Shown here: positions 24,777-34,500 of the stretch, in pieces
Layout: every line of letters begins with the position of its first letter
Numbering within the stretch: position 1 is the first letter of the stretch
Assembly: GCF_003054705.1 (NCBI RefSeq)
Contig: NZ_QAYX01000018.1
Location: 186,001 to 250,000 of the forward strand
DNA length: 64,000 bases
Origin: Opitutus sp. ER46
GTDB lineage: Bacteria > Verrucomicrobiota > Verrucomicrobiia > Opitutales > Opitutaceae
Direction: 5' to 3'
Made by a program: the position numbers and the translations under genes
The notes under the pieces: model-generated
What the model was told of the DNA's origin: nothing
Database searches by the model: none
The model's input: only the letters and a program-made list of their open reading frames with translations

Positions 24777-25769
24777 ATGCTCCTGCGGCGAATCTCTATC
24801 GGGCTGGGTGGTCTTTTCCTGGTGCTCGCCGTCGTGTTCTTCGCCGGACCACGACCGGACACGCGCTTTCATCCGCGCCCCCTGGCCCTCGAGGCTGACC
24901 TCGACCTGACCGTGGCGAAGGAGGAGGCGCGCTTCACCGACATCGTACCCGGCGCGGAGAAGAAGATCATCTGGGCCAACGCCGCGCACACCCGCACCCC
25001 GGTCGCGCTCGTGTACCTGCATGGCTTCACGGCGACGCGGCAGGAAACCGCCCCACTCTCCGACCGCGTGGCGGCGCGCCTGGGCGCCAACCTGTTCTAC
25101 ACGCGCTTCACCGGCCATGGCCGACCCGGCGAGGCGCTCGGTGACGCGACGGTCAACGACTGGCTCAACGACGGCATCGAAGCCCTGGAGATCGGCCGCC
25201 GGCTCGGCGAGCGCGTGGTCGTGATCGGCACCTCGACCGGCGGCACGGTCGCGACCTGGCTCGCGCTCGAGCGGCCCGATGCGATCAGCGCCTGCGTGCT
25301 GGTCTCGCCGAACTTCGGCCCAAGCGATGGCCGCGCAAACCTCCTGACGCTCCCGTGGGCGAGCGAGTTTGCGCCCCCGATCTTCGGCGCCACGCGGCAT
25401 CGATTACCCAAGACCGCCGAGGAGTCGAAGTACTGGACAACCACCTATCCCACGCGCGCGCTCATCCCGATGATGGCGCTCGTTACAATGGTGAAACGCG
25501 CGCCGCTCGAGGAGCTGCGCGTGCCCATGCTGGTGGTCTATTCGCCCGAAGACCGGGTCGTGGACCCGAAGGAGACGGAGCGCGTGCTCACCCGGATCGG
25601 TCGCGCGCCGGTGAAAACCGTCCTGTTCGCGGGACGGCCGGGATCGAACCATCACGTGCTCGCGGGCGACATCGCCGCGCCCGAGAACACCGCGGAGCTC
25701 GAACAGCTCGTGTTCGAATACCTCTCGCGACTGTCGCTCACGCCGGCGACGCCGGGCGCCAAGCCCTGA
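24777..25769 (+). CDS. Alpha/beta-hydrolase, membrane-anchored
   Basis: A 330-residue hydrolase. An N-terminal hydrophobic segment (IGLGGLFLVLAVVFFAG) acts as a signal anchor. The fold shows HGFTATRQE as the oxyanion region, the nucleophile elbow GTSTGG near residue ~150, an acid Asp in YSPEDRVVDP and the His in GSNHHVLAGD. The closest general type is a serine aminopeptidase/carboxylesterase-like hydrolase. The substrate is unknown. It converges with the PEGA-protein operon across that operon's terminator. Confidence 0.82.
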   Translation: MLLRRISIGLGGLFLVLAVVFFAGPRPDTRFHPRPLALEADLDLTVAKEEARFTDIVPGAEKKIIWANAAHTRTPVALVYLHGFTATRQETAPLSDRVAARLGANLFYTRFTGHGRPGEALGDATVNDWLNDGIEALEIGRRLGERVVVIGTSTGGTVATWLALERPDAISACVLVSPNFGPSDGRANLLTLPWASEFAPPIFGATRHRLPKTAEESKYWTTTYPTRALIPMMALVTMVKRAPLEELRVPMLVVYSPEDRVVDPKETERVLTRIGRAPVKTVLFAGRPGSNHHVLAGDIAAPENTAELEQLVFEYLSRLSLTPATPGAKP

Positions 25770-25852
25770 CGCCGCGCGCCGCGCCGCCATGATCCCGGCG
25801 CGGAGTCCGGGCGCGCGGAGAATCCCCGGGGCGCGGGCCGGAAAATCAGGGC

Positions 25853-25885
25853 AAAAAAACCTCCGCCGGGTTGCTTCGGCGGAGG
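25853..25885 (-). terminator. Terminator of the LpoB/PEGA operon
   Basis: An 8-bp stem CCTCCGCC/GGCGGAGG with a ~10-nt loop, followed on the minus strand by seven T (25853-25859). It lies 15 bp beyond the stop codon of the PEGA gene and closes the five-gene operon. Confidence 0.85.
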
Positions 25886-25899
25886 CGGGGAAGCGTTAT

Positions 25900-27126
25900 C
25901 TAGTGCAGGAAGATGTTCGTGGCGGGGGCATCCTTCGTGTCCACCTTGTAGCCACTCTGGCTGAGCATCTTGGCCCGGCCCTCAAGGACCTTCACCTGGG
26001 CGTCGGTGAGCTTGGCGCCATTTTGCAGCGCATTGAGGAACGCGGTGGCGTCCTTGAAACGCGCATACGCCTCGGGCGTCAGCTCGAGCGCGACGTTGAG
26101 CGTCTGCCCGTTGAAGACGTTGATCGTGCGCTCCCAGGGCTTGAAGCCCTCGCGGGTGATGCGGAGCTTGCTGAAGCCCGGCTTCACCGAGAGCGTGCCG
26201 GGGGCCGACCCGACGGCGACGCCGTCGATCTCGACGACCGCGTTGAGGGCACCGACCTTGAAGTGCCCGGCGCCGATGGTGACCGTGTTGTTCACGATGC
26301 GGACGTCCGGGATGACGATGTCGGCCACCTCGGTGTTGATGGTGAGCGTCGCGGCGGCTGCGGCGGGAGCGCTGGGGGCGGCGATGCGGTCCTGGGCGAT
26401 CTTGCGGCCGAGGCTCTGGGCGACCTTGGTGGCGGCCTCGTCAAGGAGCTCGTTGGTGACGTCGCTGCTCTTCTCGGCGGAGTTTTCGGTCTGCTTGGCC
26501 GAGTAGGTGACCTTGTCGGCGTCGGAGGTGAGGGTCGCACCGGTCTGGCCGTCGATCACCTTGTACGAGAACCGGAGGGTCGTGTCGGAGTACACGGCGT
26601 TGAGCCCATAGGCGTTCGTCGCGCGCTCCTTCGTGCCGACGCTGACGATCGAGGCGACGAGGAGGTAGTCGGCGCCGAGGCCCTGGGCGAGACGCAGCGC
26701 GCTGCTGCGCTCGGAGAGCTGGGTGTCGAGGCTGTCCGCCGGGCGTGCGCGGGAGGCGAGCGCGGGGTCGAACTTGCGCATCGAGTCGGCGATGACGCCC
26801 TTGCTGAGGACCTGGAAGCCGAGGTCGGTGACACGGGCGGTGACGAGGTCCTCGAAGGCCTCCATCTGGGGGTCAAACTGGGAGCCGGCGCGGTTCGCGA
26901 TGAAGATCGCCGCGCGGAACTGCTGCGGGATCGGCGTGGAGACCTTGGTCTCCTTCACCTGCGAGGTGGTGATGCGCTCGGTGACGGTCTTGCCGTCCAC
27001 CTGGTAGGTGCGCTCCTGGACTTGCGTCGGCAGAGCGGTGACGGACTCCTGGACGGCGGTCTTGCCGGCCGCGAAGGCGGTGGCGGCGAGGGCGACCGTG
27101 GCGAGAAGCGAGAAGAGTTTCTTCAT
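25900..27126 (-). CDS. Secreted PEGA-domain protein with CsgG-like N-terminal region
   Basis: A 408-residue protein with a signal peptide (MKKLFSLLATVALAATAFA). Residues ~60-240 resemble the nucleotide-binding-like fold of CsgG/LpoB relatives (FRAAIFIANRAG, LGADYLLVASIVSVG). Residues ~300-350 are a PEGA domain (VEIDGVAVGSAPGTLSV, then REGFKPWERTINVFNG), a beta-sandwich found on the outer surface or in the periplasm. No lipobox is present. It is the last gene of the operon, 72 bp after lpoB. The likely role is in envelope assembly with the neighbouring lipoproteins. Confidence 0.78.
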   Translation of the reverse strand: MKKLFSLLATVALAATAFAAGKTAVQESVTALPTQVQERTYQVDGKTVTERITTSQVKETKVSTPIPQQFRAAIFIANRAGSQFDPQMEAFEDLVTARVTDLGFQVLSKGVIADSMRKFDPALASRARPADSLDTQLSERSSALRLAQGLGADYLLVASIVSVGTKERATNAYGLNAVYSDTTLRFSYKVIDGQTGATLTSDADKVTYSAKQTENSAEKSSDVTNELLDEAATKVAQSLGRKIAQDRIAAPSAPAAAAATLTINTEVADIVIPDVRIVNNTVTIGAGHFKVGALNAVVEIDGVAVGSAPGTLSVKPGFSKLRITREGFKPWERTINVFNGQTLNVALELTPEAYARFKDATAFLNALQNGAKLTDAQVKVLEGRAKMLSQSGYKVDTKDAPATNIFLH

Positions 27127-27198
27127 GGAAAAAAGGGGGCGCGGGCGGCGGCGGGGTGGGCCGCGCGCCCGCGGACAGGGGGGATGCTGGGCGGCGGT

Positions 27199-27795
27199 TT
27201 ACCAACCCACGGCGGACCGGGTGCCGGTCTTCTGGATCTTCTTCTCATCCTCCCAGACGGCGGTGCCGGTGCGGCTGTCGGTCAGGGAGAGCTGGAAGAC
27301 ATAGGTGACCTGGCGCGTGCTACCGTCGCGCGCGACGTCCTCGATGATCTTGCCCGTGAGGGTGTAGTCGGGCGAGCGGTCGACCGGGCCGGCGCCGGAG
27401 AGGAAGGCGGCGCGATCCTGGGTGTCCTTGGCGATCTGCGACTCGGCCTTGACGCCGTAGGTCGTGGTCGTCTGGCACTTGCCGGACTTGTTGAGCGCGA
27501 TGCGGATCTTCTTCTCGAGCATGTCGGTGTCGAGATTGGCGTCGCTCGTCTTGTTGACGATGCGGTCCATGGCGAGGATCGCGGGCTGCTTCGGCGCGCG
27601 GTCTAGGGTCTGGGAGCCGAGGAGGCTCTGGATCATCTCGTTGGCGGCGCTATCCCAGTCCTGCACGTTGATCTTGTTGAGGCTCACGACGGCAGTCTTG
27701 GAGCTCGACGGATCGGTGTAGGTGGCGGGCGTGCCGCAACCGGAGATGAGGGCGATGACGCCGCAGGCGCCAAGGGCGAGGATGGATTTCTTCAT
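27199..27795 (-). CDS. lpoB: Penicillin-binding-protein activator LpoB
   Basis: Outer-membrane lipoprotein of 198 residues. The lipobox is LISGC at residue 20 after MKKSILALGACGVIA. The LpoB core is recognised by INVQDWDSAANEMIQSLL, PKQPAILAMDRIVNKT and TDMLEKKIRIAL, then YTLTGKIIEDVAR and FQLSLTDSRTGTAVWEDEKKI. In E. coli LpoB reaches through the peptidoglycan to stimulate PBP1B; there it also neighbours ycfL, as here. The partner PBP is not in the window. Confidence 0.9.
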   Translation of the reverse strand: MKKSILALGACGVIALISGCGTPATYTDPSSSKTAVVSLNKINVQDWDSAANEMIQSLLGSQTLDRAPKQPAILAMDRIVNKTSDANLDTDMLEKKIRIALNKSGKCQTTTTYGVKAESQIAKDTQDRAAFLSGAGPVDRSPDYTLTGKIIEDVARDGSTRQVTYVFQLSLTDSRTGTAVWEDEKKIQKTGTRSAVGW

Positions 27796-27828
27796 GAGTG
27801 GAAGGGAAAAGAGGTTGGCGGGCGGGGA

Positions 27829-28260
27829 TCAGAAGATCGTGTTGGAGCCCTTGCCTTCCTGGAACTTGATCCGGAAGTCGACGGCGGCGGGCGAGAGGGC
27901 GATCTCCTTGATGACGGAGGTCTCGTGGGCCTCGAGGTGGAGCGACTTCCAGCCGCCGGTCGGCGAGTCGAGGAGTTCGCCCTGGCGATTGAACCACTCG
28001 ATCTTGTAAGAGAAGTTCAGCGCGTAGGCGTAGAGGTTGGAGACGTCGACCTGGATGGAGCGGAGGTCCTTGGTACCGGTCGTGTCGATGATGGCACCGA
28101 CGCCGAGCTTGCCGTCGAGGGTGTTGTCCCAGGTCACGCGGCTGTCGGCGATGACGCGGCGCTGCGCGGCCGGGTTGGCGTTCTGGACGGTGTTCACGCT
28201 GTAGCACCCGGCGAGGCCGAGCGCCGTGGCGGCGAGGATGAGGTGAGGAACGAATTTCAT
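27829..28260 (-). CDS. YcfL/DUF1425-family lipoprotein
   Basis: A 143-residue lipoprotein: lipobox LAGC at about residue 19, then a small beta-rich domain (TWDNTLDGKLGVGAI, NLYAYALNFSYKIEWFNRQGELLD, IALSPAAVDFRIKFQEG). YcfL (DUF1425) is encoded next to lpoB in enterobacteria and has no proven function. The gene starts 2 bp after the stop of the COG3014 gene and precedes lpoB by 33 bp, indicating a single operon. Confidence 0.85.
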   Translation of the reverse strand: MKFVPHLILAATALGLAGCYSVNTVQNANPAAQRRVIADSRVTWDNTLDGKLGVGAIIDTTGTKDLRSIQVDVSNLYAYALNFSYKIEWFNRQGELLDSPTGGWKSLHLEAHETSVIKEIALSPAAVDFRIKFQEGKGSNTIF

Positions 28261-28262
28261 GT

Positions 28263-29831
28263 TCAGAGCAGCTTGAAGGTGTCGACCAGCAGCGGCTGGC
28301 CGGGGTGGATCTGCTTCACGTACACGACGGTGACGGTGCCCTCGGGGAGGGTGACGGTCTTGGTCATGGCGTCGGGCGTGGAGACGGTGAGCACGCGGTC
28401 GTCGGGCGCGGCGAGGCGCGCGTACGAGAACTGTTTCGGGAGCGAGGACCACGTGCGGGTGTCGGCGCGGGTGGTGGTGGCGTTGATCACGCTGCTGATC
28501 AGGCCGAACACCATCCCGGTGGTGCTGCCGTTCTTCTTGGCCTGTTCGTTGATCTCGTAGTTGAGCAGGGCCTTGGTGGAGGCGCAGAGGAAGGCGTCGA
28601 GCCACATCGTGCTGAGGTTGTTCTTGTAGTCCCGCGCGATGACCGAGTCCATGTTGCACACTGGCGCGGTGGTCAGCTGGCGGCCGCCGGCGGTGACGGT
28701 CGCGGCGGCGTTGAAGGTGTCGTTGAACGCGAGCCGGTAGAGCGGCAGCTGGGTGTAGATGGGCGGCTGGCCGGATTTCTGCAGCAGGAAGATCGGGATG
28801 GGGATCAGGAGTTCCTCGCGGTGCGGCGCCTCGCCCGACTCGAAGATCACGTAGGTGGTCTTGGGCATCTGGGTACGACCGGAGGCGAGCTCCTCGGCGA
28901 GCGCGGCGTCCTGCTTGAGGTACTCGTTACCGGGCACCATGGAGGCGACGCGCAGGAACTGCTTGGCCCCGCGTTCCTGCTCCTGGCGGTCAGAAGAGCA
29001 CGCGGTCATGAACAGCGCGTCGGCGAAAACGGTGAACGGGTTCACATAGTCGCCGTAGGCCGCGATGCGGCCGTCGAGGGCACGGGCGATGTCGTCGACG
29101 GCGGCCTTGGCCTTCGGGTCCGACTGCGACTTGGCGATGTCGACCTGCTGGGCGCTCGACTTGCCGTCATCGGCCTGGAGCTTGCCCTCCTTGGCCGCGG
29201 CGATCTTGGCCTGCTCCTTCTCGATCCGCTTCTGGTTCTCCGCGACGGCGTCGGCCTGGCGGTTGTAGGCCTTGTTGAACGAGGCGCGCGCCTTCTCGGT
29301 CTCGCCAAGGGCGAGGTAGTTGAGGGCCGCATACGTGCTGGCCATGACCTTGTCATAGGCCTGGCCGCGGTACGGCGTCATTTGCGGGTTCGTGACGACC
29401 ATGACGGCGCCCGTGCTGAGGCTGTGCTTCGCCTTCTCCTCGTACTCGTCGATCTTGTCGTCGGCGATGGCGAGGAACTCGAGGGACTTGCGGTAGGGCG
29501 CGAGCTTCCAGGAGTCGTCGGGCGCCGGCACGGCTGCGGGCGCGGCACTCGGCACGCCGACCGCGGTGGCGGCGACGGGGGCCGGGGCGGGCGGCGGCAA
29601 CTGGCCGAGCGCGAGGGCGCGGTACGCCGCGGCGGCCTCGAGGTGGTACACCACGGTGTCTTGGTCCTGGCGGTGCTTCTGCGCGAGCTTTTCGGCCTCG
29701 AGGGCCGCCGCCTGGAAGTTGCCGGCGCGCCGGGCATCGGTCGCGTCGCGCGTGGTTTCGGTGTAGGTGGAACAGCCCGACAGCGCGAGGAGCGCGGCGC
29801 CGAGCGCGAGACAGGTAACGCGGAGGTTCAT
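28263..29831 (-). CDS. COG3014-family lipoprotein
   Basis: A 522-residue lipoprotein with lipobox LSGC at residue 20. An N-terminal TPR-like helical part (residues ~30-260) includes an 'ALNYLALGETEKARASFNKAYNR' type repeat and an Ala/Lys/Glu-rich coiled stretch (residues ~190-230). The C-terminal half is beta-rich with YVIFESGEAPHREE and PIFLL. COG3014 proteins are uncharacterised and usually encoded with YcfL- and LpoB-type lipoproteins; that context is conserved here. Residues 75-100 are a Pro/Ala linker. Confidence 0.83.
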   Translation of the reverse strand: MNLRVTCLALGAALLALSGCSTYTETTRDATDARRAGNFQAAALEAEKLAQKHRQDQDTVVYHLEAAAAYRALALGQLPPPAPAPVAATAVGVPSAAPAAVPAPDDSWKLAPYRKSLEFLAIADDKIDEYEEKAKHSLSTGAVMVVTNPQMTPYRGQAYDKVMASTYAALNYLALGETEKARASFNKAYNRQADAVAENQKRIEKEQAKIAAAKEGKLQADDGKSSAQQVDIAKSQSDPKAKAAVDDIARALDGRIAAYGDYVNPFTVFADALFMTACSSDRQEQERGAKQFLRVASMVPGNEYLKQDAALAEELASGRTQMPKTTYVIFESGEAPHREELLIPIPIFLLQKSGQPPIYTQLPLYRLAFNDTFNAAATVTAGGRQLTTAPVCNMDSVIARDYKNNLSTMWLDAFLCASTKALLNYEINEQAKKNGSTTGMVFGLISSVINATTTRADTRTWSSLPKQFSYARLAAPDDRVLTVSTPDAMTKTVTLPEGTVTVVYVKQIHPGQPLLVDTFKLL

Positions 29832-29850
29832 GCTGGAATGACCGGGGCGG

Positions 29851-30705
29851 TTACTTGGCGGCGACCGGCTGTACGATGGCGCCGTCGGTGACCCCGTTGT
29901 CCTCGATCACCTCGGCGAGGCTGGTCTTGGGGTTGACGCGGGTGATGCGGATCTTGCCAACGTTGAGCCGCTCGCGCTCGAGCACCTCCCCCGTATCCGG
30001 ATCGCGGAGCTCCTTGCCCAGGGCGAATACCTCCCAGACCTGACCGACCGCGATCGCGGTGCCGTCGCCGCGGTTGATCGTCACCTGCTTGTCGGTGCGG
30101 GTGATGATCTTGGCGGGGAAGATCACGTCGGTGACGCGGTTGGCGGTGGCGTCGGCAATCGCGGTCACAACTTTCTGCAGCAGGGCGTCGGAGAGGTCGC
30201 CATTGCGCTGGGAGTTGAACTGCGCGCCGGCGTCGGGAATCGCCAGGGTGACGTTCGCGGTCTCGAGCAGCGTGCCCTTGGCGGCGTCATAGATCTTCGC
30301 CACGGCGGTCACCCGGATGATCCGCTTGGTGAGTTTCTCGCCGGTCGACGGGAGCGTCATGCTCTCCTGGTAATCCTGGAAGTCGTCGAGCGTGGTCACG
30401 AGGACGTAGTCGGCGGACGGCACCTTGAAGCCCTGCTGGCCGGCCGCGTCATCCTTATCGAGCTGCTTGAGATCGGAGCGGGCGATGATCTGGAATTTCC
30501 GCGTGTTGTGCATCCGGTCGATCAGCTGGGAATCGAAGCCCTGGACGATGCGCTCGAGGCCGAGGCCGGTGTTGTTCCGGGCGGCCGCCTGGACGAGACC
30601 GGAGCCGGCTTTGACGTCGCTGATTGCGAGTTTCTTAAGCTGGGCGGACACGGTGGCGGTGACCACGAGGGCGAGCAGGGAGGCGGTGAGAATACGCAGT
30701 TTCAT
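29851..30705 (-). CDS. CsgG-family secreted protein
   Basis: A 284-residue protein with a signal peptide (MKLRILTASLLALVVTATVSAQ). The CsgG/LpoB-like fold shows as KLAISDVKAGSG, RKFQIIARSDLKQLDKDD and ADYVLVTTLDDFQDY, and a C-terminal barrel-like domain follows (VTINRGDGTAIAVGQVWEVFALG). There is no lipobox Cys, so it is periplasmic rather than a lipoprotein. It is the first gene of the operon CsgG-like/COG3014/YcfL/LpoB/PEGA; the promoter should lie in 30706-30800. It is not assumed to form a curli secretion pore. Confidence 0.82.
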   Translation of the reverse strand: MKLRILTASLLALVVTATVSAQLKKLAISDVKAGSGLVQAAARNNTGLGLERIVQGFDSQLIDRMHNTRKFQIIARSDLKQLDKDDAAGQQGFKVPSADYVLVTTLDDFQDYQESMTLPSTGEKLTKRIIRVTAVAKIYDAAKGTLLETANVTLAIPDAGAQFNSQRNGDLSDALLQKVVTAIADATANRVTDVIFPAKIITRTDKQVTINRGDGTAIAVGQVWEVFALGKELRDPDTGEVLERERLNVGKIRITRVNPKTSLAEVIEDNGVTDGAIVQPVAAK

Positions 30706-31558
30706 GGATGGATTCGCTGATGAGAAGGGGAGGCGGCGCCGCGTTTGACGGGCGCACACCAGCCGGAGTTACCGGAAAGCCTGGGCTACGGCAGGACGGG
30801 AACGGGCCGCGGCGCCTGGGGCGCGACGGCGTTTGACGCATCCGCGAGTACGCGGAGCGCCGCGCGATGGTCGTTGTAAGCCGACCCGAGACTGTTCGCA
30901 GGAAGGAGAGTCACAGGTTCCCGCATATCGACCCGAGAGCCGGCTCCGCGCAAATCGAATGTGGCGCATGACCCCAATTGGGGCGTCCGGCCGGCCGGCT
31001 GCTGCAGGCAACTGGCGATGCCGCCCGCCGAAGGGGCAAGGAAGCGTAAGGGAGAAGGCATGAGCGCAACGTTCTGGGAGGGTGGGTAGCAGCGGCGATC
31101 GCCAAAATCCGGGCAATCTCACGTGCCTATCGTCAATTCGTCCGGCCAGTTGAGCGCCTTGCGGCCAGCCTCCGGAGCCGGTTGTACCCGAATCAGGGTA
31201 AGCCGGGCAGCGGGGCGTTCGTATCCGACGCGGCTGGACACTGGGGCGCGGGCGTCGCGTTCGCCCCCGCGTACGGGTGGAACACCGATTTACGGCGCCG
31301 ATGTAATTGCATGTGCGGATTCGCGCGTCGCGTCGCCAAGCAGCCCGGTCCGCGTGCCAAAACCGGCCTAAACCCGCGCGCTTTGCAGCCGCCTTGCAGA
31401 GCACCTCTCCCCGTCACGACCACCGTTCCGTAGGCAGGCACGGGATACGCCACGGCCCCAAAAAAATAACCGAATCGCGTCCAGCAGCCCGCCGCGAATT
31501 GCGTCGATGACCCCTAATCCCGGGCTCGCGTGTGGTACGCCCCCGGAACTCTCGCTTG
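30706..31558. other. 853-bp gap with no recognised gene
   Basis: The gap separates the divergently transcribed lipoprotein operon and the giant protease gene. Open frames exist on both strands but lack family motifs, good starts or consistent composition. It contains a GGCCGGCCGG palindrome near 30990. It must hold both promoters. I see no tRNA, repeat array or riboswitch. Confidence 0.5.
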
Positions 31559-34500
31559 ATGCGTCTCAAAACCCTCCCTGTCGCCTTGCTCTTCCTGGTG
31601 TGCGCCGCCCCGGCCGCGACGCTCTCCCCTGACCCCGCGGCCCCTGCCGCCCGGTTGCCGGAGGACAAATCCAGCCTGCAGGACTGGGCGCGCCGCCACC
31701 GCCTCGCCGCCGCCCCGCTGCGCGAGGGTGTCGAAATCGCGCACGCCCGCCTCGCCTCTCTGCGCACAGTGCTGGCTTCGGATCCGCAGGCAGTCCCCGC
31801 GCAGGCGCTCAGCCTGGAGGAGTACGCCGCGCTGCCGGCGGAGATCCGCGACGCCTCCGAGCGGCCGGTGTCCGCCGTCGGCGATTATCTGGTGCTCTGC
31901 GCCACGCCGCCCGCCGGCTCCAGTGAGCCGCCGCGGCTCCAGCGGTTCGTGCGCCTTGAGGGCCAGGTTTATCCTGCAATCGTCTATGGGCGGCGACTTG
32001 AGCAGCAAAGCAAGACGGCCATTCCCCTGCAGGGCGTGCTCGTCGACGGCACTTTTGTGATGGATGAGAACGCCATCCAGGTGGTAGACGCAGCCACGCT
32101 GCCCCCCGCGATGTTGCCGCCGGGCGGCACGCCGGCAGGCACCGTACTCGGTCGCGCGGGCGGCCGCATCTTCCGTTTTGCGGATCGCACTCAACTCGCC
32201 CGGACCGAAGCGGCCATCCGGCAGTCCGAACTGGCTCCCGGGCCCGCGGCCGCGCACGACTTTGAAGCGGTCATCGCCAACCCGGCGGTCGCCGCCGTCA
32301 CGCTGACGAACACCTGGGCCAACGGTCCCAAGACCCTCCTCGTGATCCGCGTGGATTTCTCGGACCTCCCGGGCGTTCCCTACACCGACGAGTACTGCCG
32401 CCAGTTGATGGACGAGCAGATCGCGCCGTTCTACGCCTCCGCGTCCTACGGCAAGACCTCCCTCGTCACCACCGTCGCCGCCAAGACGTACCGACTGTCT
32501 CGCACCGCTGAATACTATGCGACCAACGACCGTTCGTGGGACATCGAGACCGAGGCCAAGGCTCTCGCCGCGGTCGACTACCCGGGTGCCTACGATCGGT
32601 ATCTGTTCGTGTTCGCGAGCTTCAGCCGCATTGCGGGTTCGAAGTTCAATTGGGCGGGGCTCGGTCAAGTCAGCGGTCGCTCAACGTGGTACAACGGCGA
32701 CTTTACGCTCCGGGTGGCGAGCCACGAACTCGGGCATAATTGTGGCGTGGTCCACGCGAATCTTTGGAAGGTCTCCGACGGCGACCCCATCAGCGACGGC
32801 GGCGTCCATCAGGAATATAACGACCCGTACGATACCCAGGGCGGGAGCGGGGCCGGCGGCATGACCGTCGACTTCAATCCTTCATTCAAGCGCCTCTACG
32901 GCTGGCTCGACAGCGCCCAAATCGCTCCGCTGACGCGCAGTGGGGTATATCACCTTCGCGCCTTCGATCATAACGCCCCGCGCGCCGGCGACATCGTCGC
33001 GCTCACGTACAAGAAGAACGACGCGCGCACCTACTACATCAGCTATCGCGGCGGCTGGAAGAGCACCTACAACACCACCCCCGCCGCCAACATTCAGGAG
33101 GGCGCCTACGTGTTTTGGACCCAGGACGCGAGTGGCAGCGACACGGAGATGCTGGATATGACGCCGCGAACCACCTCCGCCCTCGACGGCGCACTCACGC
33201 CGGGAACGCGTTTCACCGACATGCAAGCGGGCCTCGCCGTGAGCACGCTCGGCGTCAGCGGAACCGGCCCCGACCGCACCCTCGACGTCGAGGTGACGTT
33301 CTTCGACCCCAAGCGCATGCCCATCATCACCGTCAGCGACGCGGTGTACGGCGGCAGCACCACGATCGCCACGCGGACTGTCACCCCGCCCCTGCGCACC
33401 CAGTTGTACATCGATGGCGCGCTCTGGGCCGAGAGCACCGTCCCCAACGCCACGTTCACCTGGGAACCCGAGGCGATCGGCGCCCACACGATCCTCGTGA
33501 AAGCGTCGTATGCCGACGGCGTGGACCTCACCAACTTGGTCTCGGTGAACACACCGGCCCCAAGCAACTGGGCCTGGATCATACCCAAGCCGCAGGGCAA
33601 CGCGATCAGTGCGATGGTCCATGCCAATGATCAGTGGTGGGCTGTCGCGGGATATGGCGGGCTCCAGACTTCGGCGGACGGCCGCACATGGTCGGCGCAG
33701 CCGCTGACCACCAGCGCGCCCCTGCAGGGCATTGCGACTGACGGCACGCAGATCATCATCGGCACGGGCGGATACGATGCCGTGGCCAGTACCTCGATCC
33801 CGAGCCTGTGGCGCTCCACTGACGGCAAGACCTGGAGCGAAATCAAGGGTGTCACCAATGCCATCCAGTCGGTGTACTACCTGAATCGCACCTGGGTGGC
33901 AGCCAGCGGGGGTCAGATCACGACCTCCACCGACGGCGTGACGTGGACGAGCTTCAGGCAGCTTCTCAGCCAGAATTGGTACAACTTCGATCTCGCCTAC
34001 GACAATGGCCTCTGGGTCGCCGCTTTCAGCAACGGTACCGTCTGCACCTCGCCCGACCTCGTTACCTGGACGCAGGCGCCCGCGATTCCGGAGCTAATGG
34101 CATCCGAGTGCGGCGGTGTAAGCTCCCTCAATGGGCAATGGATGGTCGCGTTCTACGGGTCCGTGAACGGCACGTACGGAGCCGTCGCTTGCCTGACAAA
34201 GGACTTCACCACGTGGACGCGAGTCCCACTCACAGGCGCGGGTTGGGTCTCATTTGCGGGGGTGATCGACGACCAGTTTGCCGTCGCTTCGTACGGCTGC
34301 CTGCTGCTGTCGAAGGATGGAATGACGTGGACGCGCCTTCTCTATCCGTCCCTTTCGATCAACGCCCTCGGCAAGGCCAATGGGCTCTACGTCGCGACGG
34401 GCGACCGGGGCCTGACCTGGCTCGGGGCGACGCTCGATCGCCTGCAGGTCGCGGATGCGCAACCGCGACTAACACTCAACGGTTGCCTGGAGCTGCCAGA

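Noticed and set aside
30769-31404. 211-codon minus-strand frame in the gap before the giant protease
   Set aside because: No recognisable domain or credible start; composition like other shadows.
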